DNA of 64,000 bases from Theropithecus gelada (taxonomy: Eukaryota > Chordata > Mammalia > Primates > Cercopithecidae). The notes below the pieces were generated by a model. The model worked only from the letters and a program-made list of their open reading frames with translations. It did no database searches and was not told the DNA's origin. The translations under genes were made by a program, and so were the position numbers. Below are positions 46,485 to 57,966 of this stretch, piece after piece (position 1 is the stretch's first letter; each line of letters begins with the position of its first letter). The stretch is from assembly GCF_003255815.1 (NCBI RefSeq), contig NC_037689.1, positions 144,925,582-144,989,581 on the forward strand. The letters run 5' to 3'.

Positions 46485-46915
46485 GAGCTATTACAAAAAG
46501 TGATATTCCACTTATAAGATTGACAAATTCAACTACATATAAATCAAAACTTTCTGAATGTGAGAAAATCACTTAAAGACAAATAAATAGATATATATTA
46601 ACTACCTATACTATCAAAGCCCTAATATCCTTAATATAACTACAAACTTTAAATCAATAGGAAAATATAAATGATTCAATAGCAAAATAGATATATCAAT
46701 ATGAACAGACAATTCTCTTGGAAGATACACACGAAATTGTTGACTGTGTCTGCCTCTGGTGAAGGGAATGCAGTATCTGGGAGACCAGAGGGGAAGGCTA
46801 AATTATACCTCATTGTATACACTTGCTTGTCTTTTGAATTTGGAGCATTGTATACCTTCTCCAAATTAAGGTACATAGAGACTATAACAAAGAATTTACT
46901 CATGCCACAATCCAA
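46485..46915 (+). mobile_element. Old L1ME-like 3' fragment with internal deletion
   Basis: CCCTAATATCCTTAATATAA and CAATAGGAAAATATAAATG (ORF2 C-terminal part) are joined near 46735 to 3' UTR-like GCCTCTGGTGAAGGGAATGC and TTGTCTTTTGAATTTGG. Several hundred bases of consensus are missing at the join. It is the likely source of the 147-bp copy at 50634. Confidence 0.65.
46638..46784 (+). repeat. 147-bp duplicated block, copy A (in L1ME context)
   Basis: About 92-93% identical by eye to 50634-50780, including the same L1 internal-deletion join. Here L1 sequence continues on both sides, so this is probably the ancestral location. Confidence 0.9.
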
Positions 46916-47289
46916 TTAAGTGTTCTGCTTGAAGCTTTCCATACAAGCCTCATGCTCTCTTCAGCCTTAGGTATCCTTTCCACTAGGGCTGAATCCTCTA
47001 AGTTTAGTCAGCCCATGAGCAAAGACAAGAAGGGGAACATAGAAGATCATGGGGGACCTTTTAGGTATAAGACTTTTAAGTGATACATATCACTTCTATC
47101 CACATTTTATTGACTAGACCACTCCCATGACCCCATCTTGATGCAAGAGTACTGGAAAATGTTATTTAGCTGCTGACCCAAGAAAGAGAAGCCAGGTTGG
47201 GTGAGTATCTACCCAAAGTCTGCTCCAATTGCCTCAAAAACTTAGTATTTTAAAGAGAAATAAAATAAAAGGATGTGTTAAGTTGTATC
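46916..47289. other. Unassigned, possibly an ancient repeat
   Basis: Segments CATATCACTTCTATCCACAT, CCCATGACCCCATCTTGATG and GAGTACTGGAAAATGTTATT recall a recurrent mammalian repeat, but I cannot name it. Confidence 0.4.
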
Positions 47290-48060
47290 AGGAAAATGCA
47301 AAGGAAAAAGTAATATGCATATTAATTTAAAAATAACCCAAAATATAAAATATTAAAAAGGACAGAAATTTTGTGATGGTAAAAGCTGCAACCTACAAAG
47401 ATTAATGAAACAAGTCTAAATCATTATGAAGCAAACTGTATAACATCATTACATTAATACATTAAGCAAAACCTTCTACGAAGACAAAGAGGAATAAAAA
47501 AAAAAAGTTGGATCATTGGTAGGTTAGGAGGCCATGCCACAAAACCCATATAGTATTTGGATACTATAATTTGGAAGCAATGTAACAAATACACACACAC
47601 ACCTTTGTACCCTACAAATACCAAAATACCAACAACATATTTTATTGGAACATTAATAGAAACTGATCATACATCTGGCCACAGTAAAACCTAATTAGAC
47701 TCTTAAATTTAAAAATGATGTACTTCACATAATACATAAATTTACATATGTAAATATGTACTTCACATAATAAATTTAAAAATAATGTACTTCACATGTC
47801 TGACAACAATCCAATGAAAATAAAATAGAAGTTAACAACTCAAAGATTGCCCCATAACTTCACCACTTAGAAATTAAGGAGCACTCTGACAAACACCACC
47901 AAATTCAAGGAAAAAACATTGAAGTTATATATTTTCTATAATTTAACACAAAGTAAAATATCTCATGAAAACATACAGGATATAACTAAAGCTGTATTCA
48001 GGAAAATGTACAGAGTTAAAACATTTTATTAAAAATGAAGTACTATATACAAACATGAAC
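47290..48060 (+). mobile_element. Old L1ME/HAL1-like ORF2 endonuclease fragment
   Basis: CATACATCTGGCCACAGTA, CAACAATCCAATGAAAATAA, TAGAAGTTAACAACTCAAAG, CCACTTAGAAATTAAGGAGC and GATATAACTAAAGCTGTATT follow the order of the ORF2 endonuclease end in old L1s. A local triplication of ATGTACTTCACAT lies at 47719-47797. No open frame survives. Confidence 0.6.
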
Positions 48061-48509
48061 TAAGTATTCAGCTAACAAACCAGAAAAAACAAAATGAACC
48101 AAAAAGTTAGGAGAGAGTAAATAAGAAAGATAAAACCTAAAATTACTCAAATTATAGTAAATCGATCCAAAACAGTAGAGGAGGCATGGATGCAGGTTAC
48201 ACTTAGGCACTTCATGAATGAGAAGGAAAGTAAGGAGGTAGGGGGAGGGTGTCTCAGTTGCTGAGATTTTGCTGGTGGATCCCAAGTCAAAAATTGTTTT
48301 ATAACATTTCTTATGACCATGAATTTAGGGTACAGGATCCATCAAAGTATAATTTCAATTCTCAAAGGTCATACTCTTTCTAGATGAGCTGCAACCACCA
48401 GTCACAATATTACTTAAAAATCTTAGACAATGTGATTTAATGAATGTGAGTCAAACCCTCTGAGTGAGTCAAACCCAAACAATCCCTGCAGGGACTGCTG
48501 ACATTTTGA
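48061..48509. other. Unassigned, possibly further L1ME sequence
   Basis: 48060-48180 may extend the preceding L1ME. The remainder has no recognised feature. Confidence 0.4.
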
Positions 48510-48715
48510 GAGACAGTATCCCTCAACTGTACTTTCATAGCAATTTATACACAACACTGTTGCACCATTTATCACACTGCCTCATGAGTTACAGGTTTGT
48601 GTGTGTCTTTTCCTTTGACTCCTTTAGGCACAGGACCATGTCTTTTTCTTCTTGGATCCTCCCAGTACCTCCATAGAGCCAAAAAATATTTGATGAACTG
48701 AATAAAATGAATGCA
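48510..48715 (+). mobile_element. L2 LINE 3' relic
   Basis: CACCATTTATCACACTGCC, GGCACAGGACCATGTCTTT, CCTCCCAGTACCTCC, and AAATATTTGATGAACTGAAT follow the L2 3' end order. Diverged. Confidence 0.65.
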
Positions 48716-49689
48716 CAGATACTGAGAAAAAAAGCCAAAGGGGACAGAATCAATAAATTCCTTTTTCTGCAAAGAGTGACATACATAATGAAGGCACCAA
48801 AGGCCCATTAAGCTACAGATGAAAAGTACCCAACTGACAAAACAACAGAAGGAAAAAGAACACATCAATTATGTAGGAAACCTAGCTAACAGTTTAACCA
48901 AGAGACAAAGATGTTTTTCAAGACTATTTACAAGTTTCAGAAACAATTTATTATTTTTTAAAAACCATTGTCAGCTCCCAGAACACATATAGTGTTATTT
49001 GAAGCTTCTGGAAAATCACTAACAAGACAAGATACTGATTGCTGACTAGGCTACCCTTGTAGTCATCATTAGTCTCTTTTGCTTCTGGGGGCATGGATAA
49101 AATCTAAGTCAAAAAAAAAGAAAGGAAGTATGAAGGTTATAATAAATGAATGCTGACTGAAAGAAGAGAGATGAAAAGATTTATTAATACATCAGCCATA
49201 TTATCCACATTCACACAGATCAAAAATTTCAGGAGAAAATGTGCCTTTTTTTAGTAGACAGTTCTACTGTTAGCTCACATCTCCATCCTATCTACAATTC
49301 CCATCAAACTGGTTGCAAAACCTTTAAACATCCAAGAGAGATGTGGAGGGTTTTAACAGTATACAAGAATATCGTGAATGTAATAAGTTATGTAAAGCTC
49401 TAAATGGATGTAGCTAAAGGTGAGCCTTCCTCAATGAGGGCAGAACCTTCTTCCTGCAGTCACTGATCTTTACACACTTTACCCACTGTGGTCAAGTACA
49501 ACAGCAGAGGTGGATTGGCTTGAATGACTTAAGGCTCCATGGCTGGGAAGAATGTTTGGCTGCTGTGCTTTGCTAAATTTGGGGCTGATGAAGTGGGGAA
49601 GAAAGAGCTGAAGACAGCAGTTATTTGTCACCATTCAGAGTTCTACATATATATCAAGCACCATGTTTAACTTGCCCCCAGTTTCCACC
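48716..49689. other. Unassigned intergenic sequence
   Basis: No gene or repeat recognised in about 970 bp; A10 run near 49110-49119. Confidence 0.45.
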
Positions 49690-49985
49690 TCTTTTGCCTA
49701 GTAACTTCCATTCATCCTCTACTTCTCAGCTAACTTACACATCACTTCTTCTAAGTTGTCTTTCTGGATCCCCAGACTAGTCCCTAGCATCGTCTGCTGC
49801 CCTATCATAACAGCTGTCATATGTCATTGAAATTGCTTGATTCACACCTATCTTCCTCTGTAGGCTACACATCTGTAAGGGCAAAAGCTGTGTCAGTCTC
49901 ATTCACAGCTGAATCCTTTATGCCAAGCTCATTGCCTGACAAAATGCATGCTTAATAAATGTTCAGTGAATGAATCAATACATAG
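49690..49985 (+). mobile_element. L2 LINE 3' end
   Basis: A clear L2 layout: TTTCTGGATCCCCAGACTAG, CCCTATCATAACAGCTGTCA, TGAAATTGCTTGATTCACAC, AGGGCAAAAGCTGTGTCAG, CATTGCCTGACAAAATGCA, and the terminal TAATAAATGTTCAGTGAATG. Ancient and non-coding. Confidence 0.85.
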
Positions 49986-50399
49986 ACAAACGAGGAGAGG
50001 TGTGGCCTACATTTAGGTAGAGCTAGTAGTCAAACCAGACTTATATATAGAAATTAGAAGAGTGAACACACACAGTACACCCCTGTGATAGTCGATGATA
50101 TTGTTAAACATATTATAGAAAATTTTTTAAAAGCTTAGAGAAAATAAGTAACTTGTTCCAAAGAAAGAAAAGTAAGCAAATTAGCTACCTACCTCGTCCT
50201 ATGGATCCTGAGTCTCAAGTCTGATTTGAGGGACTGAGAATATTGGTCTACTTGCTATTTAAACAGGAATGGCTGAGGAATAGAAGAAGCTGAATACTGG
50301 TAAATATTTGCAGAGACTTCCAAAGTCTGAGAATTGGTGAATAGCCAAATTTAAGGGCTGCTTTTAAATTATATCTAGCAATAGGGCTTTTTACACAGC
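49986..50399. other. Unassigned sequence
   Basis: Nothing recognised. A 99-codon minus-strand open stretch (50248-50547) reaches into the MIR that follows and is not supported. Confidence 0.45.
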
Positions 50400-50633
50400 A
50401 GTGTGATATGGTAGAAAAAATAGAGTTTGGAGCCAAAGACTTATATTTCACCCCAGTCCTATAACTTACTATTTGTAGAATCACCTTGGTAAGGTTTGTA
50501 ACAATTCTGAGATCCACAAAATTCATCAAGAGCAAAGAAAGCATCATTTTGCAATGTTATTTTGAAGAGTAATTGACAAGCAGTGCCTAGCACAATGTCT
50601 TACAGTATGCATTCGATAATTCAATAAATATAT
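50400..50633 (+). mobile_element. MIR SINE (diverged)
   Basis: GTGTGATATGGTAGAAAAAA, AGAGTTTGGAGCCAAAGAC, TATAACTTACTATTTGTAGA, then AAGCAGTGCCTAGCACAATG and AATTCAATAAATATATGA follow MIR head to tail. The duplicated L1 block starts directly at its tail. Confidence 0.75.
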
Positions 50634-50780
50634 GACTATAAACTTTAAATCAATAGGAAAATATCAATGATTCAATAGCAAAATAGGTAAAAGGATATGA
50701 ACAGACAATTCTCTTGGAAGATACACAAGAAATTGTTGACTGTGCCTGCCTCTGGAGAAGGGAGTGCAGTATCTGGGAGA
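50634..50780 (+). repeat. 147-bp duplicated block, copy B (displaced)
   Basis: Matches 46638-46784 at about 92-93%, with the same deletion join near 50731, but L1 sequence does not continue on either side. It is a transplanted fragment, not an independent L1 insertion. AATATA occurs at the left border of both copies. Confidence 0.9.
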
Positions 50781-52160
50781 ATACTTGGAATGGAATCAAA
50801 TAGAATGGAAATAGTTCTCACAACTTCAAAACCTGGAGCTTCACTTCCTCTTTCCTCATTCCTGACAGAGTAGGAGCTTTATAATCACTGAACTAAAATT
50901 GAATAGCCAGGCTCAAACAGAGGTTAGGATTAAATCCTGACCTAGGAAGGTATGCACCTTTTTAACTTGTTTTATGACTGTTAGTCAAGCTGAGGAGATG
51001 CTTCTCTGAAGAAAGGCGGCCTATCTTAAGAAAATTAAGGTCAATCTTCTAGCACCTACCATGTGCAAGGTTCTTTTCCAGGCTTGTTGGAAGACCACAA
51101 GAGGGACAGTGAGCAAACAGGAAATACAAGGGCATAAAATATCTGCAATCTCTCTAGGCAACTAATACTTATCTATGGTATTAGAAAATCCATTTCACTG
51201 GGATGAACTGCTTTTCTTTTCTGAAAATACCTTAACTTTCCTAGTGTTGCTCCCGTCAGTACTACCTAAAGTGTAATGTGAATCAATACTCATTTTCTGT
51301 ATATTTGTTGGAACTGAGAAAGGGAAGTCAATTGATGCATATGCAATGAATTGAGTATGTTAGGATTTTCCTTATGGAGATAATCAGGTTCAAAAGCAGA
51401 AACCAAATTACACTCAATCTTCATTTGATATATTTTTATTTTCATGTATTGGAAGAAAAACTTGATTATCATTGCTCCCTTAATAAGAGTATTCTGCATT
51501 TTATTTTAAATGTGAAGCCTCCATGCATCACCCAGGTAGCCTGGTCAGGATATCTTCATCTTTAGAGGCGAGTCATTATAAAGGAACACTCACTCTTCCC
51601 TGGGTTGGGTCCAGCTTTCTACCAATGAGCTATAGGCTTTATCTTTTCATTCTAAAACTCATCTGTAAATCCAAGCCTATCAAAATAAAATTGTATATGA
51701 CAACTGACAACCTATGTGAAAAGTATATGTACCACAACATATATAAACACCTAAAAATTTCACTTCTATAATAGATTACTTGAAAAGCCTTTAATTTATC
51801 CTGCAACCAAAACCTTTAGAATATGACAGACTTGGTAGATTTTACAATTCTTCATTGGGGACAGTACAGTTACTAGCTATTATTTACTTGAGCTTTCATT
51901 TGTGCAGTTAAGTAGTACTGGCTTCATGACAAACCAGAGTATTGAGATGTTTGAGCACATTTTTACATGTTTTAGAGTATTACTTGTTAATGTTAATTAC
52001 ATGTAAATCATAATTACTCAGGTTTTAAATGAGAAAAGAGTAAGTGAAGTTCCAGGTTTTTACATGTTTTGCAGTATTATTACATGTTGGAGTAATCAAA
52101 TGTACTCCAATTAATACTAAAATGCTGATTGGCATATGAATCCTCTAACGTAGAAAACTT
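50781..52160. other. Unassigned intergenic sequence
   Basis: No gene or repeat recognised in about 1.4 kb. Several open stretches of 63-82 codons (51290-51771) on both strands are A/T-rich and without homology. TTTTACATGTTTTAGAGTAT at 51961 recurs in altered form near 52059, a small local repeat. Confidence 0.45.
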
Positions 52161-52162
52161 CG

Positions 52163-52210
52163 ATGGAAATATTCCAAGTGGGTGTTCATGGAAATATTCC
52201 AAGTGGGTGT
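52163..52210 (+). repeat. Perfect two-copy tandem repeat, 25-bp period
   Basis: ATGGAAATATTCC followed by AAGTGGGTGT occurs at 52163-52185 and again at 52188-52210, separated by TC. Confidence 0.97.
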
Positions 52211-52329
52211 AACTTGAATGACTCTGTTTCAGGGGGAGTCAGGAAAGAAGTGCGCAAGTCAATGTCTGAAATTGAATCACAGTAAGACATCTGAAATAAC
52301 AAACTATTTGGATTACAAATGGCCTCTGA

Positions 52330-52480
52330 AACCACTTGGCCTAACTCATTTTACCTAGGGAGTAACTGAGACCTGAAGAAGGAAAGACATTTTCACTTAA
52401 CTATTTAGTAGTCAGTTGTAGAGGTGTGGGTAGGATCTGGTTTTCCTGATTTCCAATCCAATGTCCATCATATCATAGGG
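52330..52480 (-). mobile_element. MIR-type SINE, minus strand
   Basis: On the plus strand CATTTTACCTAGGGAGTAAC, TGAGACCTGAAGAAGGAAAG, TTTAGTAGTCAGTTGTAGAG, CTGGTTTTCCTGATTTCCAA and ATGTCCATCATATCATAGGG follow the MIR complement. Diverged. Confidence 0.65.
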
Positions 52481-52712
52481 CTTATGTCCAAAATTTTGGT
52501 AATAGAAAGGTCATATGACAGCAGCCAAATTAAAACAGGAAAGAAATGAAATAAGCATGTAGAAAAAGGGGCCAAAAAGGCATTTTATAATTTACTGTGG
52601 AATGAATATTGGCATCTGGTCTTTCTGGCAGGGGTTCTTTGCTGGTTTACATATTTTTAAAAATGGATCACAAATTTTAAGAACATATAAAACATGTATG
52701 TACAATTTGGAA

Positions 52713-52925
52713 GGGCCAGCAAATTGCAACTCATGGGCCAAATCAAGCCTGATTGTAGCCCAGTCATCTAAAGTTTTAATGGAAAACAATCACATCAAGT
52801 AGTCTACAGTACTTATAGCTGCTTTTGTGCCACGTGGTAGGGTTAATTTTGACAGGGATCTTATAGACGGCAAAGCTGCTAATATTTGCTATCTGATCCT
52901 TTACCAAAAGTTTGCTGACCCCTAG
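52713..52925. mobile_element. Non-autonomous hAT-type DNA transposon
   Basis: It starts GGGCCAGCAAATTGCAACTC and ends AAAAGTTTGCTGACCCCTAG. Between are CATGGGCCAAATCAAGCCTG, TTATAGCTGCTTTTGTGCC, GGCAAAGCTGCTAATATTTG and CTATCTGATCCTTTACC. This is a very common mammalian hAT element whose ends are imperfect inverted repeats. No 8-bp target duplication is clear. Confidence 0.82.
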
Positions 52926-54228
52926 TTTCACGAATACTAATACTAATAAAATGTACTCAAACTAATACTACTAATAAAATGAACTCTTAAGTACCCACAC
53001 CCAGATGAAGAAAATAGGACCCTACCAATACTTTAAAAGATCTGTTAGCTCCTCTCCTACCCACATCTTCCTCCCTCCACTCATACATTGCTTTGTTTTG
53101 AAAAACCAAGTGTGGGCAACGCTGCCATTGTTAGATGAAGAAATTCAAGAAAAGGTAAGCCACACAAAATGTAACTTTGACTTCAGTGAGAGTTTATAAG
53201 AGCCCTTTCCGGGGTAATAATGAGCAAGGTTATGAAACCTGGAAAACAAAAGGCTCACTATACTTGGGACATCTGGCAGGGCTGTAATCAGGGAAGTAGG
53301 CTGTTCTATAGTTTTTGTTTCTAAGTTCCTCCTGGAGAGAAAGAATACCTCCGTGAGATGAAATTGAGTCATAGGCTGAACAGGCAGAAGGATCTAGAGA
53401 GCAGAATAGGAAGTTTACCAGAAAATAAGCCAAGCGCAGGTAAGAATTTGGGCTGGGCACTCTGTCCTCAGGTTAAAGAAGAAGGTACGATGGTGGCATC
53501 ATATCTTGAGTCACGTTACTACAATCTGGACTGGTTATATCTGGAGCACAGCTGCCATTCTGGGGATCTGCTCCCCATCCTTCTAGGGTTTTCTTTACCC
53601 TTTCGCTAGTGTCCCTGTTTGCTCTATTTCATATTTTCTTGTTTTTTTCTCTCCTTTCATGGAGAATAGCCTCTAATAGTTAAGAGAAGTTTAAGTTGAG
53701 AAAGGTTATGTGGGAGGTGAAATCTTTAGCGACCTAGAATTTCTGAAACATTTATATTCTATCAAGTATCTAATGGGTGATTTAGTTGATATAGAATTTA
53801 GGTTGGAAACTACTGATACCAAACATGTACAGCCACATGCACTATTAATTCCACCACGAACTGGATCAGAAATACAAAAATTGATGGAAGCAAACAAGTT
53901 ACATGGAACAAGAGCAGATCTGACCTAACTTAGCACAGCCCCTCCCCGCCAGGCCACATAGAGCAGAAGCTGATGACATTCTCCACACAGGTAGTAGAGA
54001 AGCACAGTTGAGAAAACTGGCCTTTTCCTTGCTCCTGCCCTTTTATATTCCATAATAGCAAAATAACTTACACAAAGGATCTATGATACATTATTTAAGA
54101 ATGATTACAAACACCAAGTTCTCTTTTAAATTTTGTACCAAATTTAGCAGCTGCCATGCCATACACCATTAGTAATGTGAGTCAATGCAGTTAAGCATGC
54201 ATAAATGACAACTCTTTGTATATGTGAT
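52926..54228. other. Unassigned sequence with an ACTAAT-type tandem
   Basis: ACTAAT/ATACTA units repeat at about 52934-52978 around ATAAAATGTACTC and ATAAAATGAACTC. The rest has no recognised gene or repeat; overlapping open stretches at 53145-53928 on both strands are below 85 codons and unsupported. Confidence 0.45.
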
Positions 54229-54945
54229 TGCACTAGTTTGCTAGGCCTGCCATAACAAAGTAGCGCAGATTATTTGGCTCAAACTGAATTTATTTTCTCA
54301 CAATTCTGGAAGCTAGAAGCCTAAGACCAAGGTGTTGGCAGTGTTGGTTTCTTCAAGGCCCCTGTCTTGCAGATGGTTGCGCTCTCCCTGTATATTCACA
54401 TGGTCATACCCCTCTGTTGGTGTCTGTATCCTAAATCTCCTTGTTTTATAAGAACAGTGACTTTGGATCAGGGCCCACCCTAATTACCTAACTTTACCTT
54501 AAACACCTCTTTAAAGATGCTATCTCCAAATTCAGTCATATTCTGAGTTGCTGGGGATTAGGACTTCAACATATGAATTTGAGGAGGGGGCCAGGCATAG
54601 TGGCTCACGTTTGTAATCCCAGCACTTTGGGAGGCCGAGGCAGGCAGATCTCTTGAGCCTAGGAGTTCAAGACCAGCCTGGGTAACATGGCAGACCCCGT
54701 CTCTACTAAAAACACAAAAATACCAAAAAAAAAAAAAAAAAAAAAAAAAAGCCAGTTGTGGTGTTCTGCACCTATAGTCACAGTTACTTAGGAGGCTGAA
54801 GTGGGAGAAACACCTGAGCCCAGGAGGCCCAGGTTGTGGCGAGACAGTATCACACCATTGCACTCTAGCCTGAGCAGTGGAGTAAGACCCTGACTTTAAA
54901 GAAAAAAGAACTTGGGAAGGGGACACGATTGAGCCCACGACTGAA
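54229..54945 (-). mobile_element. MLT1-type (ERVL-MaLR) LTR, minus strand, split by an Alu
   Basis: On the plus strand the complement reads TAGTTTGCTAGGCCTGCCAT, TTATTTTCTCACAATTCTGG, AAGACCAAGGTGTTGGCAGT, CAGGGCCCACCCTAATTACC, GATTAGGACTTCAACATATG and, after the Alu, GGGACACGATTGAGCCC. The LTR is continuous once the Alu is removed. Confidence 0.85.
54591..54907 (+). mobile_element. Old Alu (AluJ or old AluS) inside the MLT1 LTR, with A26 linker
   Basis: Dimeric Alu from CCAGGCATAGTGGCTCACG to GAGTAAGACCCTGAC and an A-rich tail, with 26 adenines in the linker (54725-54750). Flanks GAATTTGAGGAGGGGG (54575-54590) and GAACTTGGGAAGGGG (54908-54922) form an imperfect target duplication of about 15 bp. 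Confidence 0.93.
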
Positions 54946-55405
54946 TTTGATTCTGTTTTCCTTCGTAAAGAATTTTCATGAAGGAAATTATGTGGGATTT
55001 TACTTTATGTGGTACACCATGAGCTCTTCTTCATTCATAGCCTCATCTACATTTCTGCCTTTACGTCATATTGTTTTTTCACAGATTATTTTCATAGGTG
55101 CCTTGTGCCTGTGTCTTACAATGATAATCTGAGGTAGCAAACAAATCAACTTTGCAGCTATAGCACTTAGTTATCTGTGTAGGTATATACTTTGAATGTA
55201 AGTTCACAAGTTCACATTCACACTACCTAGCACATACTTAGCACAATTCCTGTTGAATAGTATTTAAGAATCACTACAAATATGAAAAGATTAAAAAGTG
55301 ATATATTTACTGTATAAATTTAATTATTGTAAGATAGAATTTAAAGCATTATGAATTTTTAATTTCTTATAACTATAACCAAGGTATAAAAAGAATCTAG
55401 TGCTC
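54946..55405. other. Unassigned sequence
   Basis: Nothing recognised; a 67-codon open stretch (54929-55132) has no homology I know. Confidence 0.45.
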
Positions 55406-55722
55406 GGCCAAGCGCGGTGGCTCACGCTTGTAATCCCAGCACTTTGGGAGGCAGAGATGGGCAGATCACAAGGTCAGGAGATCGAGACCATCCTGGCTAA
55501 CACGGTGAAACCCCATCTCTACTAAAAATACAAAAAAAAAAAAAATTTAGCCAGGCGTGGTGGCGGGCGCCTGCAGTCCTAGCTACTCGGGAGCCTGAGG
55601 CAGGAGAATGGTGTGAACCTGGGAGGAGGAGCTTGCAGTGAGCCGAGATTGCGTCACTGTACTCCAGCCTGAGGGACAGAGCAAGACTACATCTCAAAAA
55701 AAAAAAAAAAAAAAAAAAAAAA
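55406..55722 (+). mobile_element. AluY-type SINE, full length
   Basis: Forward Alu from GGCCAAGCGCGGTGGCTCAC to a 27-base A tail (55696-55722). It has the AluY-like GAGATCGAGACCATCCTGGC and an A13 expansion in the linker (55532-55544). Its right monomer reads GAGATTGCGTCACTG, so it lacks the OWM-type GATCCGGCC seen at 9463. No clear target duplication was found. Confidence 0.93.
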
Positions 55723-57559
55723 CACTAAGGTTCTACAATGACATTTAAATTGACCAAACTTCAAAAACTAAGGTCATGCTAATTCTAGATTCTTCGTTAC
55801 AACTTCTAACAAAATTTTAATCATGGCTGACAATAACAGTTCATTTATCAAGAGGATGTCCCTCTTTCATGCACCTTCATCTTATAGAAAATTCATGTTT
55901 ATTTGTGTAGAAGAATCTAGTCAGATTAACATTTTAAAAACACATTAAGAAAAAATAATCTATGAAAACTTCATTTTTATTACTACCTCAGAGCTATATC
56001 AAGTTGATTAAATAGCTTTGTCCCTGGACAATGGGAATTGAAAGAATATATATTATACACATACACACATTGATATATTTTGATACTCTGGGAAAAGTAC
56101 AGAATCTCATTTCAAATAAATGATGGTACAGCAAAGGGGCTTTCAAAATATATAATCAACTGAACCAAATAACTTATATCAGGTCCTTGGTGGTAAAATG
56201 TCATTTCTAAACTGCAGCATGATAATAGTCCCACTAATTACATAGGTAGACTACCCAATCCCACAGGCATGAAATTAATGTGATGATGGATATTATCTCC
56301 AAAAAACACAGGTTCACTAAGAGCAAGCAACTGAATTATTAATAAATTCTAACTTTACCACTACTTCAGGCCAATTCCTTTGCATCCCTCTCTGCCTCAG
56401 CTACTTTAATTGTAAGAATTAACTGTGTCTCTAAATGCCTAAGGAAATTGGTGATGTCTCAATAAAACCAGGCAGTATGAGTTGAGTGAGCATTCTCAAT
56501 AGATAGGTCATGTCAAAATGTGGTAACAAGTCATTTTGATTGTTACTCTGAATATGGATGGTTCATGTTTCAGTTGCTTAGTCAATGTGGCCAGAGGATC
56601 TGGATGCCACATTATTTACTGTATAAATACTATTTCTAGTATTCAAATCTAGAAATAGGCCATGTGGTCTGGTCACAGTGAGAAGGACAAATGCTAATTT
56701 CTTGAACACTGGTAAACAAGAGTGTCATGTATACGCTAGGCAATTTACTTTTTGGTTCTGTGTTCAAATACAGTAAAAATATATTTAACTAGCTCAACAA
56801 TTTATAATAAAAAATGTAAACATGGACTAATAAATCCATTACATGTTTAAGAAACCTTGGTGTAATGCAGAGGCAGAAGAAAAACAAGTTCTTTGGGCAG
56901 GTATCTCAGTACCTGCAAACTACATTTCACTGCACAGGAAGTTCATGTGATAAGTGAACCCTCAAGGGGACACAAAACAACCAATGTACCCATTTTATCC
57001 TATCCGAAATGAAGTTGACAAAAATAATGACTGAGCTGTGAGTTTTCCCTCAACACCACAGAAGGAATATTTATCCCCTACTAAAAGAGGTGAGACAATA
57101 TTATTTCCCATCCCATAATGACTACATATCCCTGGCTTTTCATTGGCTTGTTTGGTGGGAGTGGCCATTATCCCTTGTCCTTACCATCTATCTGGTCTAC
57201 AGCTAGGAACTAATGGCCTGTCATCTCTCAGCTCAAACAGGGCCAATGGTCCTTCCTGTTAACTTGGCCTCACTTTAATTCTCATCAGCATAGCTTGCTA
57301 CCCAGAGAATTAACTGCATCTCTTACTGCATCCCATGCCCAGTCTGTCCTGCAGTCTTCAACTATAGGATCACTTTATTCTATTATTGTGAAGACAGAGC
57401 AGGGATGGGACTTGACCCCTGTATCCCACCAAGGACCTCTATTGCAAGTTGGTGGCGGGCATGGCCAGCAGGAACCCCAAAGAGACCATCAAGACCTTGC
57501 ACTGGAAATCTTACTCAAGATGCCTACCATTGATTGCAGGACCTTGAGGAAACTAATAT
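55723..57559. other. Unassigned intergenic sequence
   Basis: No gene or clear repeat in about 1.8 kb. The segment 57170-57559 is less A/T-rich and may be part of a retroviral fragment attached to the LTR that follows, but I see no conserved retroviral protein motif in its open stretches (for example 57295-57561). Confidence 0.45.
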
Positions 57560-57966
57560 AAGCAGCTCCCACCATAAATCTTACTCAAGGGGGTTTAATC
57601 CTATCTCCCAGCTGTGTACAAGTCTAGAAGAACAACTGAACTTCCACCATAGTTTCATTATAATACTAAACACATGCAGAGGTGGACATTTAGTATTTAA
57701 TATGCTAATAAGACATGCAACAAATGAAGCATGTTATCAAACTGCACAGGTACCAGAAGTTCCTGACTTCTACATGCTCAAATGTCACTCCTTGCCCACT
57801 TTAACCCCTTTAAAATTACCCTCCTGACTCTTAGAATCAGCCAGAAAACTGTTGTGCCGCCTCCCTTGTGTTCAAACATAAACCCCTAATAAAAGCCTTG
57901 TCTAGGAAACCTGCTAAACCTCGTGTCAATTTTTATTACACGAGAGCCTAAGAACCTGTTGTAACA
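57560..57966 (+). mobile_element. Probable retroviral LTR, class unresolved
   Basis: The 3' part has LTR character: AATAAA at 57888-57893, then GCCTTGTCTAGGAAACC, a perfect 7-bp inverted repeat CTCGTGT/ACACGAG (57920-57926 and 57938-57944), and a TGTTGTAACA end near 57966. The left border is uncertain. The 97-codon frame across 57534-57827 is not a recognisable protein. Confidence 0.5.

Noticed and set aside
57295..57827. Two overlapping frames considered as retroviral protein remnants
   Set aside because: No recognisable Gag, Pro, Pol or Env motif; only the LTR-like 3' part is supported.
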